A stretch of DNA of 64,000 bases from JACKHO01 sp041398745 (GTDB taxonomy: Bacteria; Planctomycetota; Planctomycetia; Planctomycetales; Planctomycetaceae). Made by a program: the position numbers and the translations under genes. The notes beneath the pieces are model-generated. The model was not told the DNA's origin, did no database searches, and was given only the letters and a program-made list of their open reading frames with translations. The DNA lies in contig JAWKUB010000002.1 in NCBI GenBank assembly GCA_041398745.1, positions 124,001 to 188,000 of the forward strand, read 5' to 3'. Shown here one piece after another: positions 10,917-19,320 of this stretch; position 1 is the first letter of the stretch, and every line of letters begins with the position of its first letter.

Positions 10917-12104
10917 ATGTTGTGGACCAGAAAACGCCTGGGTAGTTTTGAAAGTCGGCCTGCTCTCGTGGAAACATTGGAGACACGCGAACTACTCAGC
11001 GGAACAACTTCTGGTACAGAGGACGCGATTTTTCTACAAAACCAGGCCGGTTACTGGCAGTATGGAACCATCAACTTTAACGGCGGAGCCCGCAGTTACG
11101 AGAAGACAGACGGTCCCCGGTTCTCGACCATTCTCGATCCATTCCTGGGCGACTTTAATGGCGACGGTCAATCGGACATGGCTGGCTTCGACCGCGGGTC
11201 CGGCAACTGGTGGGTGGCGGTGTCGCAGGTCGACGGCAGTTATCAGACCACCCGCTGGGGCCGTTGGCTCGGCAATGACAAGGGTGATCCTTCGGCCGCC
11301 AGCGTTAACTGGGAACACATTCAAATCGGCGATTTCAACAACGACGGACGCGATGACATCGCTGGACTGAATGAATTCGGTCGTTGGTGGATTGCGTTCT
11401 CAAATGGCAGTCGCTTCAACTCAACAACGACAATCCGTACCAACTCGGGCATTTGGACAGAGGTGTTCAGCGGTGATGTGGACGGCGATGGTGACGACGA
11501 CCTCACCCTTCGTAGCGACCAGGGACTCTGGTTCTTTCTCAAGTCGACCGGCAGTGGCTTCGGCGTCCAGTATGCCGGACGCTGGGCAACCACCGGCTGG
11601 GCGGGAATTGCACAGGGCGACTTCAACGGTGATGGCCTCCAGGATGTCATTGGCATTACCGAAGCAGGACACTGGTGGGTTGGTCAATCGAATGGCATGC
11701 AGTTCACCAACCTGTACCGGGGCCACTGGGAAGGTTCGGCCGGGGCGACGCTCTACGTCGGTGATTTCAACGGCGACGGGACCGACCAGCCTCTCCTGAA
11801 CTCCCCGGCCCACGTGGACAGCTGGCGTACTGGTGCGGCGCATGCTGTATCGGGCAGGTTCTACGTGGAAGCAGGAAGCGCCGGAGCTTTTGACGTCGGC
11901 ACCAACTGGGAGTTCACCATTGGTGACTTCGATGGCAGCGGAACCGACGATGTCGTTGGTTACCTCTACGGCCACGACATCCGTTTCCTCGATGGGATGT
12001 ATTTCATGTCGATTAATGGTCGCAACATGAGCGATTCACTCGAATTCGCCGACACGTATTCGACGCTGAGACTGTTCGGAACTGGATGCCTTCCCGTGGC
12101 GTGA
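10917..12104 (+). CDS. FG-GAP/VCBS-repeat extracellular protein
   Basis: A 395-residue protein built almost entirely of beta-propeller repeats of the FG-GAP type. Six calcium-binding-like loops can be read: GDFNGDGQSDMAG, GDFNNDGRDDIAG, GDVDGDGDDDLTL, GDFNGDGLQDVIG, GDFNGDGTDQPLL and GDFDGSGTDDVVG, each with NWWVA- or HWWVG-like strands. The N-terminus lacks a normal signal peptide but carries LVETLETRELLSG, the motif found at the start of many planctomycete surface and giant extracellular proteins, thought to act in export or anchoring. The start is supported by GAAAGGAAAG upstream. It ends without a dockerin or sorting domain. Role: probably surface binding; no enzymatic motif. Confidence 0.85.
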   Translation: MLWTRKRLGSFESRPALVETLETRELLSGTTSGTEDAIFLQNQAGYWQYGTINFNGGARSYEKTDGPRFSTILDPFLGDFNGDGQSDMAGFDRGSGNWWVAVSQVDGSYQTTRWGRWLGNDKGDPSAASVNWEHIQIGDFNNDGRDDIAGLNEFGRWWIAFSNGSRFNSTTTIRTNSGIWTEVFSGDVDGDGDDDLTLRSDQGLWFFLKSTGSGFGVQYAGRWATTGWAGIAQGDFNGDGLQDVIGITEAGHWWVGQSNGMQFTNLYRGHWEGSAGATLYVGDFNGDGTDQPLLNSPAHVDSWRTGAAHAVSGRFYVEAGSAGAFDVGTNWEFTIGDFDGSGTDDVVGYLYGHDIRFLDGMYFMSINGRNMSDSLEFADTYSTLRLFGTGCLPVA

Positions 12105-12301
12105 GGGTGATCAACGAAACAGGTTCGTACAAGTTTGCTCGTTCGAGATGGCATTTGCCCTTTGGGATCGTCGAACTCAAACCACGACTAACAAAGTCAG
12201 GACGGGACTGGAAACACTCAAAGCGACGGCCCAGAATCGGGCAGAGATGGTTTCACTGGAACATTTCGCCAGGGACATCAGTCCGTTCATTGCCCCGGGG
12301 T

Positions 12302-13087
12302 CTACGTGGTTTCAGCGTCGAATTGCAGCACGGGCTGATCAGCCGGGATGGGTTCAATGAGGTACGCAAAGGCGTGCATGCATCCCAGGGCGACAACTGC
12401 AGCAAAGAACACAAAGGGACACATAAGTATGCTGTTGAGTTGTCTCGCGAGCTCCACTGGCTTCACGAGTTGCTCGTTCATTATCAGCCGCTGCAATTCG
12501 TGTCCGGCGTGACTCATAAGCCACGTGAACAGCAGGGTAAATGGCAGGAGCAGACCGCAAATGACGGCGCTCCCGGTCCAGACCACAGAAGTGCGACGCG
12601 GTTCAGATTTCTGACCTTCCAGTACCGAGAGCAACATTGTTGCGAGGCATGAGGCCACGACCAAACCGTAGCCAAGCGCTAGCGTTTGCTGCGTCATACT
12701 GACGAACGGCCCGATTTCACTGGCTTTAGGCGCGACTGTTGAAGCGGCAATGACCTGAAAACCCTGCATGCCATTGAGCACTCCCTTCAGCAAGCAAAGT
12801 CCCCCCAGACCGAAGGCCACTCCTATGCCAATGCCCAGCCACTTATGCTTTGTGGAGAGTCGGCCGCTGGAGAGCCGCAGCGCGAATGAGAGCAAGGCTC
12901 CGACACAGAAGACCGCAACGGAAACCGCCGCCCACTGGACGTCCACCAATGAGGCGGGCACTTCCGTCTGTCCCGTCTTGATGGTCAGGATTTCAAGAAC
13001 TCCGACGACCGCAGGCCCCCACAAAAACATCCCAATGGCGCCTGTCAAGGCGAGGGCAGCAAACAATGTTGCAAATGCATTTCGCAT
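12302..13087 (-). CDS. polytopic membrane protein, unknown function
   Basis: The 261-residue protein has about six hydrophobic segments (near residues 7-33, 50-68, 83-103, 130-152, 165-190 and 218-240) separated by short loops. I recognise no family motif. A good ribosome-binding site (GAGGG, then AAAAGGC and ATG) supports the start. It lies 46 bases downstream of the MFS transporter gene on the same strand, so it is probably its operon partner. The gap of about 200 bases after its stop, towards the convergent FG-GAP gene, shows nothing recognisable. Confidence 0.65.
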   Translation of the reverse strand: MRNAFATLFAALALTGAIGMFLWGPAVVGVLEILTIKTGQTEVPASLVDVQWAAVSVAVFCVGALLSFALRLSSGRLSTKHKWLGIGIGVAFGLGGLCLLKGVLNGMQGFQVIAASTVAPKASEIGPFVSMTQQTLALGYGLVVASCLATMLLSVLEGQKSEPRRTSVVWTGSAVICGLLLPFTLLFTWLMSHAGHELQRLIMNEQLVKPVELARQLNSILMCPFVFFAAVVALGCMHAFAYLIEPIPADQPVLQFDAETT

Positions 13088-13133
13088 GCCTTTTCCCTCA
13101 CGGCAGATTCAACGGAACCGCTCACTGAACGAA

Positions 13134-14648
13134 TTAGTCTTCCATTTCCGGCTTCGGCTCAGGCAGGAGGAAGGACAGAATGAAGCTCAGCAGACAGAGT
13201 CCACCGGACACGACTGCCGCGGCGTAGGAAATCTGCACGGCATTGGTAGCACCGGGCATGAGCGGCGAGACAAGCAACTGAGTGACCGCCATGAAGGATG
13301 TGCCCAGCATGCGTCCGCCGATGTTAGCAGCGAAGCTCTCGCCGGTACCACGCAGGTGGACCGGATACACGGTGGGGAGGTAGTTCCCCCAGAAGCTGAA
13401 CTGGGCGACGGTGAAGAATCCTGCCGCGAAAATAGCGAGGCCTAGAACCGAGACACTGGCGTCGTGGAATCCTGGGATGAAGCTGATATCGAATTCTACG
13501 AAAGTGTACTCATCACCGCCGGCAAACATCAGGAACACAATGGGCATAATGATCATGCCGGGCAACACGAAGACGCGGAGCAGTGTGCGTCGGCTGACAA
13601 TAATGACAACGAGCATCGCTAGTACAAATCGACCGAGCAGGCCGCCGAGTTCTTGCGACTTGGTATACTCGGCATTCTTCAGCGAGGTGACTTGCCCTTT
13701 CACTGCGGCGATTTTCTTGGCGCGCACATCTTCGGGGACAGATGTGTCTTCTTCGATTGCTTTCACTTTGGGAGCAATTTCCGCCTGCACTTCATCGATG
13801 CCGGGAACAATTTGCTGCAACTGCTGCAGGGCTCCGAAGGCAATACCGTAAGAGCACATGAACATGAGCGTGGTGACAATGGTTGTCGTTCGCAGATTTG
13901 GGCCGAAGAGTTCAGCAATGCTGGGACGCTTGAGTTTTCCCTCGGCCATTTTCTTAGCCCAGACGGGTGATTCCGGCAGGAAAGGACGAATGATGAGCAG
14001 CGGGATGGCGGGCAACAGTCCTGACATCAGGGTGTATCGCCAAGGCATGTGGGACGAGAGTTCTGAGATTTCGCCCAGTCCGAAGAAGCTGGGAAGCACA
14101 ACGCCGGGCAGATTGGCGGCAGACAGGCCAATAACGCCATGGACCACAGCAACCAGAAGACCGCCAATGGACGAAAAGGCCTGCGTATATCCCAGAACAC
14201 TTTCGCGCTGGTGAGGGTCTTCAAACAGTTCCGCCAGCCAGGCAACCGCGGCGACGAATTCGATACAGACGCCCACAAATGTGAGAGTTCGGAAGACAAG
14301 GAGCATCCACAAGCTGGTCGAGAATCCGGCGGCGAAGGCGGAGAATGCGTACAGCATAATACTCCAGGTCAGCACACGACGGCGTCCCAGTTTGTCGGTG
14401 AGGTAACCGCCCAGCAGTCCCATAATGCCGCCACACATGGCGGGTACGTAGAACAACAGCGTGAACCAGTATTTGAATTCCGGCGTACCGGGTCGAATGC
14501 CACCGAGGTCGAGGAGCGCGTCTTTGGCCACGAGCGGCAGCATGAGCAGTTCGTAGATGTCGAACGCGAAGCCAATGGCGGCCATAATGCAAATGAGCCA
14601 TTGAACAGTGGTCAGTTTCGGTCTGCTGGCAGCGGGAAGTTGGTTCAT
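13134..14648 (-). CDS. MFS transporter
   Basis: A 504-residue major facilitator with twelve predicted membrane helices. The MFS loop 2-3 signature is present as GGYLTDKLGRRRVL, and the sugar-porter-like PESPVWAKK follows helix 6. Between helices 7 and 8 is an unusual soluble insert of about 60 charged residues (from PGIDEVQAEIAPKVKA to NAEYTKSQELGG), likely helical and cytosolic or periplasmic. The substrate cannot be told; it is closest in feel to the metabolite:H+ or sugar porter branches. It is the first gene of a likely two-gene unit with the membrane protein downstream. Confidence 0.85.
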   Translation of the reverse strand: MNQLPAASRPKLTTVQWLICIMAAIGFAFDIYELLMLPLVAKDALLDLGGIRPGTPEFKYWFTLLFYVPAMCGGIMGLLGGYLTDKLGRRRVLTWSIMLYAFSAFAAGFSTSLWMLLVFRTLTFVGVCIEFVAAVAWLAELFEDPHQRESVLGYTQAFSSIGGLLVAVVHGVIGLSAANLPGVVLPSFFGLGEISELSSHMPWRYTLMSGLLPAIPLLIIRPFLPESPVWAKKMAEGKLKRPSIAELFGPNLRTTTIVTTLMFMCSYGIAFGALQQLQQIVPGIDEVQAEIAPKVKAIEEDTSVPEDVRAKKIAAVKGQVTSLKNAEYTKSQELGGLLGRFVLAMLVVIIVSRRTLLRVFVLPGMIIMPIVFLMFAGGDEYTFVEFDISFIPGFHDASVSVLGLAIFAAGFFTVAQFSFWGNYLPTVYPVHLRGTGESFAANIGGRMLGTSFMAVTQLLVSPLMPGATNAVQISYAAAVVSGGLCLLSFILSFLLPEPKPEMED

Positions 14649-15062
14649 GGGGAAACCTTCAGCCGAGTGGGCTTCGATTCGGTTGGCAGGACAATCAAAG
14701 ATAAAGCGAGTCGCATATGGTAGCGATTCACCGGGACCAGAATGAAGCGACTCGTCGTAAATCTTTGTGAGCGGGTTGTTACGGAAACCCGCAGTCCATC
14801 AGAAGGGAGCAGCATTTGCAATCGCTTCGGGTGTGCGATACTCTCCGAGTCTTGTTCAAAACTTTCCGGAGGCGGGAGGCTGCCTCCCGTACGGTGGAGC
14901 CATGTGAACCGGGTCAGGCGGGAAACCGAGCAGCCCTAAGCAGCGTGTTTCCAGGTGTGCGTGGGGGCAGCCTTCCGCCTCTGTTTTTGGTCTTTTTGCT
15001 CTTCCCATTGTCTCGTCCGAGTTTACGAACGGGTGGAAGAGCGCTCATGGGAGATTGCAGAC
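14649..15062. other. divergent intergenic region
   Basis: About 410 bases between the divergent MFS and HAD genes. It contains an 8-1-8 palindrome and a related GC-rich stretch (GGCAGCCTTCCGCCTC) some 80 bases later. The HAD frame stays open some distance upstream, but that part reads as non-coding. No RNA gene is visible. Confidence 0.55.
14873..14889. repeat. 17-base odd palindrome (8-1-8)
   Basis: Perfect palindrome CGGGAGGC-T-GCCTCCCG in the divergent MFS/HAD gap. It has the same geometry as the element at base 10599 but another sequence. Confidence 0.6.
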
Positions 15063-15947
15063 GTGTCCGCGCTGGGATTATCAACGTTTCAGAAGAAGCA
15101 TGACTTTCTCATTGGCATCGACTCCGACGGCTGTGCGTTCGATTCGATGGAAATCAAGCACAAGGAATGCTTCATCCCCAACTTCATCAAGTACATGGGG
15201 TTGCAGCCAATTTCCAAGTACGCTCGCGAAGCCTGCGAGTTCACCAACCTGTATTCGAAGACGCGCGGAGCCAACCGCTTTCCCGCCTATCTTCTGGCTC
15301 TCGACCTGCTGGCTAAGCGTCCGGAAGTCATTCGTCGTAACGTAACGCTGCCCGCTCTGCAGGGTGTCCGTGACTGGGTTGGTCGCGAAACGAAACTCGG
15401 CACCAAGACCATTGGCCCGGAATCCGAGAAGACCGGCGATGCTGACTTGAAACTCGCCTACGCCTGGTCCAAAGCCGTCGATGATGACATCAACGACATG
15501 GTTCACGGCGTCCCACCGTTCCCCGGTGTGCGCGAAGCACTTGAAAAAATGCAGGCCCAGGCTGACCTCATTGTCTGCTCGGCCACGCCGAACGGCGCCC
15601 TCCAGAAGGAATGGGATGAGCACGATATCGACAAATACGTGCAGTGCATTTGCGGTCAGGAAGCTGGCAGCAAAAAGGAATCACTCCAGGCCTGCAAGGA
15701 AATGGGTTACGCCCCTGAAAAAATGCTGATGATTGGTGACGCCCCTGGCGACCAGAAGGCCGCCGAGGCCGTTGGCGCTCTCTTCTATCCCATTAACCCT
15801 GGCCACGAAGAGAAGAGCTGGGAACGCTTCCTCGGGGAAGCTTGTGACAAGTTCTTTGCTGGTACATACGCTGGTGAATATCAGGCGAAACTCATCGCGG
15901 AATTTGAGAAGTACCTGCCAGCAAACCCATCCTGGGATTTCATCTAG
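15063..15947 (+). CDS. HAD superfamily hydrolase
   Basis: A cytosolic phosphatase-like protein of about 295 residues. The HAD motifs are present: DSDGCAFDS (nucleophile DxD) near the N-terminus, VCSATPNG (motif II Ser/Thr) around residue 180, and MLMIGDAPGDQKAA (motif IV acidic pair). The family is broad and the substrate unknown. I placed the start at a GTG giving VSALGLSTFQKKHDFLIG because GGGAG lies nine bases upstream; the frame is open for 36 more codons upstream, but these read as Cys/Trp-rich non-coding sequence. It is transcribed divergently from the MFS gene. Confidence 0.82.
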   Translation: MSALGLSTFQKKHDFLIGIDSDGCAFDSMEIKHKECFIPNFIKYMGLQPISKYAREACEFTNLYSKTRGANRFPAYLLALDLLAKRPEVIRRNVTLPALQGVRDWVGRETKLGTKTIGPESEKTGDADLKLAYAWSKAVDDDINDMVHGVPPFPGVREALEKMQAQADLIVCSATPNGALQKEWDEHDIDKYVQCICGQEAGSKKESLQACKEMGYAPEKMLMIGDAPGDQKAAEAVGALFYPINPGHEEKSWERFLGEACDKFFAGTYAGEYQAKLIAEFEKYLPANPSWDFI

Positions 15948-16059
15948 TCTCGGATGACTTAACCATTGAGCGAACCGCCCGAAAACTGCTTCTCAGGATT
16001 GAACCTGGGAGACGTGGTTTTCGGGTGTGATTTTTTCCTGCGACAACCGGGAGTCTCGC

Positions 16060-16740
16060 ATGTCAAAGCAAGTCGTCATTACGGGATGCACACGCGGATT
16101 AGGTCGGGCCTTGACCAATCGATTCAGTGAAGCGGGATGGACGGTGGTTGGTTGTGGTCGGTCGCTGGAACAGATCGAAGAGTTGCGTGACCAGTTTCAA
16201 ACGCCGCACCGGTTTGATGTTGTCGACGTCAGCAATGACGCGGCTGTTGGTCAGTGGGCCGCTAACGTCATTGCCACACACGGTGCTCCCGATTTGCTTT
16301 TGAACAACGCGGGGCTGATGAATCCCACGAAGGCCTTGTGGGAGATTTCTCCCGACGAATTCAACTCCGTGATGAACGTCAATGTCACTGGTACCTTCCA
16401 CGTGTTGCGACATTTTCTTCCGGCGATCATCGACCGTGGCAGTGGAGTGGTCGTCAACTTCAGTTCCGGCTGGGGAAGGTCGACATCACCGGAAGTCGCT
16501 CCGTACTGCGCGTCAAAGTTCGCCGTTGAAGGACTTACGCATGCACTCGCTCAGGAGCTTCCACAAGGTATCGCGGCTGTCGCTTTGAATCCTGGCATTA
16601 TCGACACGGACATGCTCCGCAGTTGCTGGGATGACTTGGCTGGCCAGTTTCCACCTGCCGAAGAATGGAGTCACATGGCGGCGCCATTTCTTATGAAACT
16701 GTCAGCCCGGGACAACGGTCGCTCGCTGACCGTGAGTTGA
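16060..16740 (+). CDS. short-chain dehydrogenase/reductase
   Basis: A classical SDR of 226 residues: Rossmann motif TGCTRGLG at the N-terminus, LNNAGLMN near residue 82, the catalytic Ser in VNFSSGWG and YCASK with the Tyr-x3-Lys pair, then ALNPGIIDTDM. The oxidoreductase substrate cannot be read from sequence. The ATG at MSKQVVITG was chosen over an earlier in-frame codon because GGGAG lies just upstream and the Rossmann strand starts right after it. It is preceded by the HAD gene on the same strand but separated from it by about 110 bases. Confidence 0.88.
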   Translation: MSKQVVITGCTRGLGRALTNRFSEAGWTVVGCGRSLEQIEELRDQFQTPHRFDVVDVSNDAAVGQWAANVIATHGAPDLLLNNAGLMNPTKALWEISPDEFNSVMNVNVTGTFHVLRHFLPAIIDRGSGVVVNFSSGWGRSTSPEVAPYCASKFAVEGLTHALAQELPQGIAAVALNPGIIDTDMLRSCWDDLAGQFPPAEEWSHMAAPFLMKLSARDNGRSLTVS

Positions 16741-16812
16741 ATCGCTGCTCTACTGCTGCTGATTTGACTGTCGCAATCTGTCAGGTGAAACAGCTCTGCA
16801 TCAACCCTAACA

Positions 16813-16830
16813 CACAGACAGGAATGTCTT
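16813..16830 (+). repeat. dispersed GGAA-loop hairpin, copy 3 (degenerate)
   Basis: CACAGACA-GGAA-TGTCT, with only five paired bases because the 3' arm has diverged. It lies between the convergent SDR and DUF1501 genes, 72 bases after the SDR stop. Confidence 0.6.
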
Positions 16831-16845
16831 TCGGTAGATGGTCTA

Positions 16846-18219
16846 CTACAGCAGTTCCTCAATGACTGCCCCGTGGTCGATGGCCACGTTTGGACGACCG
16901 CGATGGTCAATGAACATTGCTTCGGAGTCGACTCCCAGCACACGGAAAATAGTGTGATGCAAATCACCGGGGCGCAGCGGGCGTTCTGCCGGGTACTCGC
17001 CCAAATGGTTCGTTGCTCCAATGACCTGTCCCGGCTTGGTGCCGCCGCCTGCGACAAGGACGGAGAGCGCATTACCCCAATGGTCCCGACCGGGAGTTCC
17101 CTGGCTCAGCGGAGGCCCGCCGTTGCCGCCGTCGTTCATCCGGGGTGTACGACCGAATTCGCCACACACGACGACCATTGTTTTGTCGAGTATTCCGCGC
17201 TGATCCAAGTCCTTCAACAGTCCACTTACCGCCATGTCGACCTTCGGCAGGTGCTTTTCCATGGTCCCCTGGTGGTTCCAGTGCGAATCCCAGCCACCGA
17301 AATGGCAGGTCACAATTGTGGAACCCGCTTCCACCAGTCGTCGCGCAAGTAGCACGCTTTGTCCCCAGGGATTGCGACCGTAGCTGTCACGAATGCTTTC
17401 CGATTCATCCTGAAGTGAAAACGCCTGACGCGCTGCCGGGCCAGTCACCAGGTCGAATGCCTGTTGATCAAATGCTGACAAGGCAGCGGCCTCCGACTGA
17501 GTCTCACGCAGTTCACACAAGCGGTCCAAGTCCTGATTCAATGCCCTGCGACTCTCAAGACGATCGACCGGCAACTGGGCAATCGGTGAAAGGTTCTGCA
17601 CCTGAAACTTATCGCTATTGGGGTCACCGCCCGTTTCGAAGGGATCAAACTCGCGACCAAGGAAGTTCCCGCCAAAATATCCGGGACGGAGTCCAATACT
17701 CATCCCGTATGGCACGCCCACCAGTGCCGGCATCCCCGGCTTACGTGCTCCCGACAGCTTTGTGGCAATGCTGCCGAAGAAGGGGGATTTCGGTGTATTG
17801 TCCGCACCGCTGGCTCCGCCGCGACCGGTGAGCATCCAGTGCCCGCCAGTAAAGTGGTCACCTGAATTGTGGTGCATTGAGCGGATGATGGAAAACTTGT
17901 CGGCAACCTGGGCCTGCAACGGAAACATTTCCGTGATGTCAATTCCGGAAACATTGGTCGGAATATGCCGCCAGATGCCACGGTATTCTGACGGCGCTTT
18001 CGGCTTGGGATCGTACGTGTCATGTTGACTTGGTCCACCATCGAGCCAAATCAAAATGAGGGACGTATCCTTCTGTCCAGCAGTGCCGGCATGAGCCTTG
18101 AGGCTGAGGACCTGACCGAGCGACAACGCACCGAGGCCCGCCATTCCAACCTGGAGAAATGATCTTCGGGAAACACCATCGCAATAGCGGTTTCCACCAC
18201 CAAGCATGACACGCAGCAT
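16846..18219 (-). CDS. DUF1501 domain protein with Tat signal
   Basis: A 457-residue protein of the DUF1501 family, a sulfatase/alkaline-phosphatase-fold group greatly expanded in Planctomycetota. It has a twin-arginine signal, SRRSFLQVGMAGLGALSLG, so it should be exported folded. Family landmarks are LIWLDGGPSQHDTYDPKP, MHHNSGDHFTGGHWMLTG, CHFGGWDSHWNHQG and GEFGRTPRMN. The start ATG is preceded by GAGG at six bases. These genes usually sit beside DUF1549/DUF1553 cytochrome-type genes; here it stands alone. The physiological substrate of the family is not known. Confidence 0.93.
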   Translation of the reverse strand: MLRVMLGGGNRYCDGVSRRSFLQVGMAGLGALSLGQVLSLKAHAGTAGQKDTSLILIWLDGGPSQHDTYDPKPKAPSEYRGIWRHIPTNVSGIDITEMFPLQAQVADKFSIIRSMHHNSGDHFTGGHWMLTGRGGASGADNTPKSPFFGSIATKLSGARKPGMPALVGVPYGMSIGLRPGYFGGNFLGREFDPFETGGDPNSDKFQVQNLSPIAQLPVDRLESRRALNQDLDRLCELRETQSEAAALSAFDQQAFDLVTGPAARQAFSLQDESESIRDSYGRNPWGQSVLLARRLVEAGSTIVTCHFGGWDSHWNHQGTMEKHLPKVDMAVSGLLKDLDQRGILDKTMVVVCGEFGRTPRMNDGGNGGPPLSQGTPGRDHWGNALSVLVAGGGTKPGQVIGATNHLGEYPAERPLRPGDLHHTIFRVLGVDSEAMFIDHRGRPNVAIDHGAVIEELL

Positions 18220-18441
18220 GTCGCACCTCACAGAAGCGATCTCATCAGCCGACTCTTGTATTCAAAGGTTAGTTCGGAAATTGGCAACTCGCAATACGGA
18301 ATCGTGAAACCACACCCGAACCAATTCGCACCAGCCGTGTCTGTTGGTCAAACGGGCCATTCTCTTCGTCCGCAACCAAGCACGGTTGCTTCTCACGGGC
18401 ACGGAACGGAATCTCTCTGGAGAACAAACACTCTTTTTTTG

Positions 18442-18996
18442 ATGACCAACTACCAATCAATTCTTGACACCATTCTGGCCGATGCGCGTTACCAGCGCAA
18501 TCTCGACTGGGGTGCCCCACGTAAAGGGCACCCGGAGGGTTCGATTCGGGCGCATATTGCCGAACTCGAACGGAATCTCGCTGTATTGCAGAGCAAACTC
18601 AGCAATGACGAGTGCTCGAGAATCCGCATCCTCATTCACACGCATGACACGTTCAAGCCAAACGCCAGGCAAGGTGTGCCCATTACTCATCCCGAAAGTC
18701 ATGCCTCACTGGCCCGGCAATTTCTGGCCGAGTTTTGCGAGGACAACGATTTACTCGCCATGATTCAGTATCACGACGAGCCGTATGCTCTCTGGCAACA
18801 AGTTCGGTCCAAAGGGGCCTGCAACAAGGAACGTTTCCAACTGCTGCTGCAGAACATTACCGACTGGAACCTGTTTCTGGCGTTCAACGTCATTGACGGA
18901 TGCACGGCGGGAAAGGGGCGCGAACCTCTGCAGTGGCTGTTTGGTGCTGTTGACGGGCTGGTGGAGTCTAATTTTACAGCGCGTGACATTTTGTGA
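18442..18996 (+). CDS. HD-domain-like protein
   Basis: A soluble protein of 184 residues starting MTNYQSILDT. It contains histidines spaced as in HD phosphohydrolases: GHPEGSIRAHIAEL, the HD pair in LIHTHDTFKPN, ESHASLARQFL and IQYHDEPY. I infer a metal-dependent phosphohydrolase of the HD superfamily, but the motif spacing is not a textbook match and the substrate is unknown. The frame is open for a further 62 codons upstream, yet that part is low-complexity and overlaps the promoter region of the divergent DUF1501 gene. No strong ribosome-binding site is visible. Confidence 0.6.
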   Translation: MTNYQSILDTILADARYQRNLDWGAPRKGHPEGSIRAHIAELERNLAVLQSKLSNDECSRIRILIHTHDTFKPNARQGVPITHPESHASLARQFLAEFCEDNDLLAMIQYHDEPYALWQQVRSKGACNKERFQLLLQNITDWNLFLAFNVIDGCTAGKGREPLQWLFGAVDGLVESNFTARDIL

Positions 18997-19320
18997 TCGG
19001 GAGTTCTGCCTCCTGGTAATTCTTCGACACGGGTGCATCCGATAGATGGTGGCGGTGCTTCTTGCTCAGTCATTTGGACCGCTCTCGGCATTCGCATGAG
19101 GAATAGGAATTCACCCTCCCCGAATCTCGTAAACTCGATTCGACCCTCCCGTTCTCGGCTTCGCCGACGGGAGGGTGAAGGGGCCTAACAGCCTGCCACC
19201 ATTCATCGGATGCCCCCCTTCGCCACGAATGCTCACGACTGATTAGCGGGATAGACGGCCTTCCAATTAGAATACGGGAAGCAGTTGCGGCCTGAGTTCA
19301 GCACCATCTGGGAGCGTTCG
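18997..19320. other. intergenic region with hairpin
   Basis: About 320 bases between two plus-strand genes. It contains a large hairpin and an extra half copy of its arm (TTCACCCTCCCC around base 19110). No open frame is credible. Confidence 0.55.
19143..19176. repeat. REP-like hairpin, ACCCTCCCG arms
   Basis: Outer arms ACCCTCCCG and CGGGAGGGT (nine pairs) enclose an inner stem TCGGC-TTC-GCCGA, with a three-base bulge on one side. There is no T-run on either side, so it is more like a REP or BIME element than an intrinsic terminator. Confidence 0.6.
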
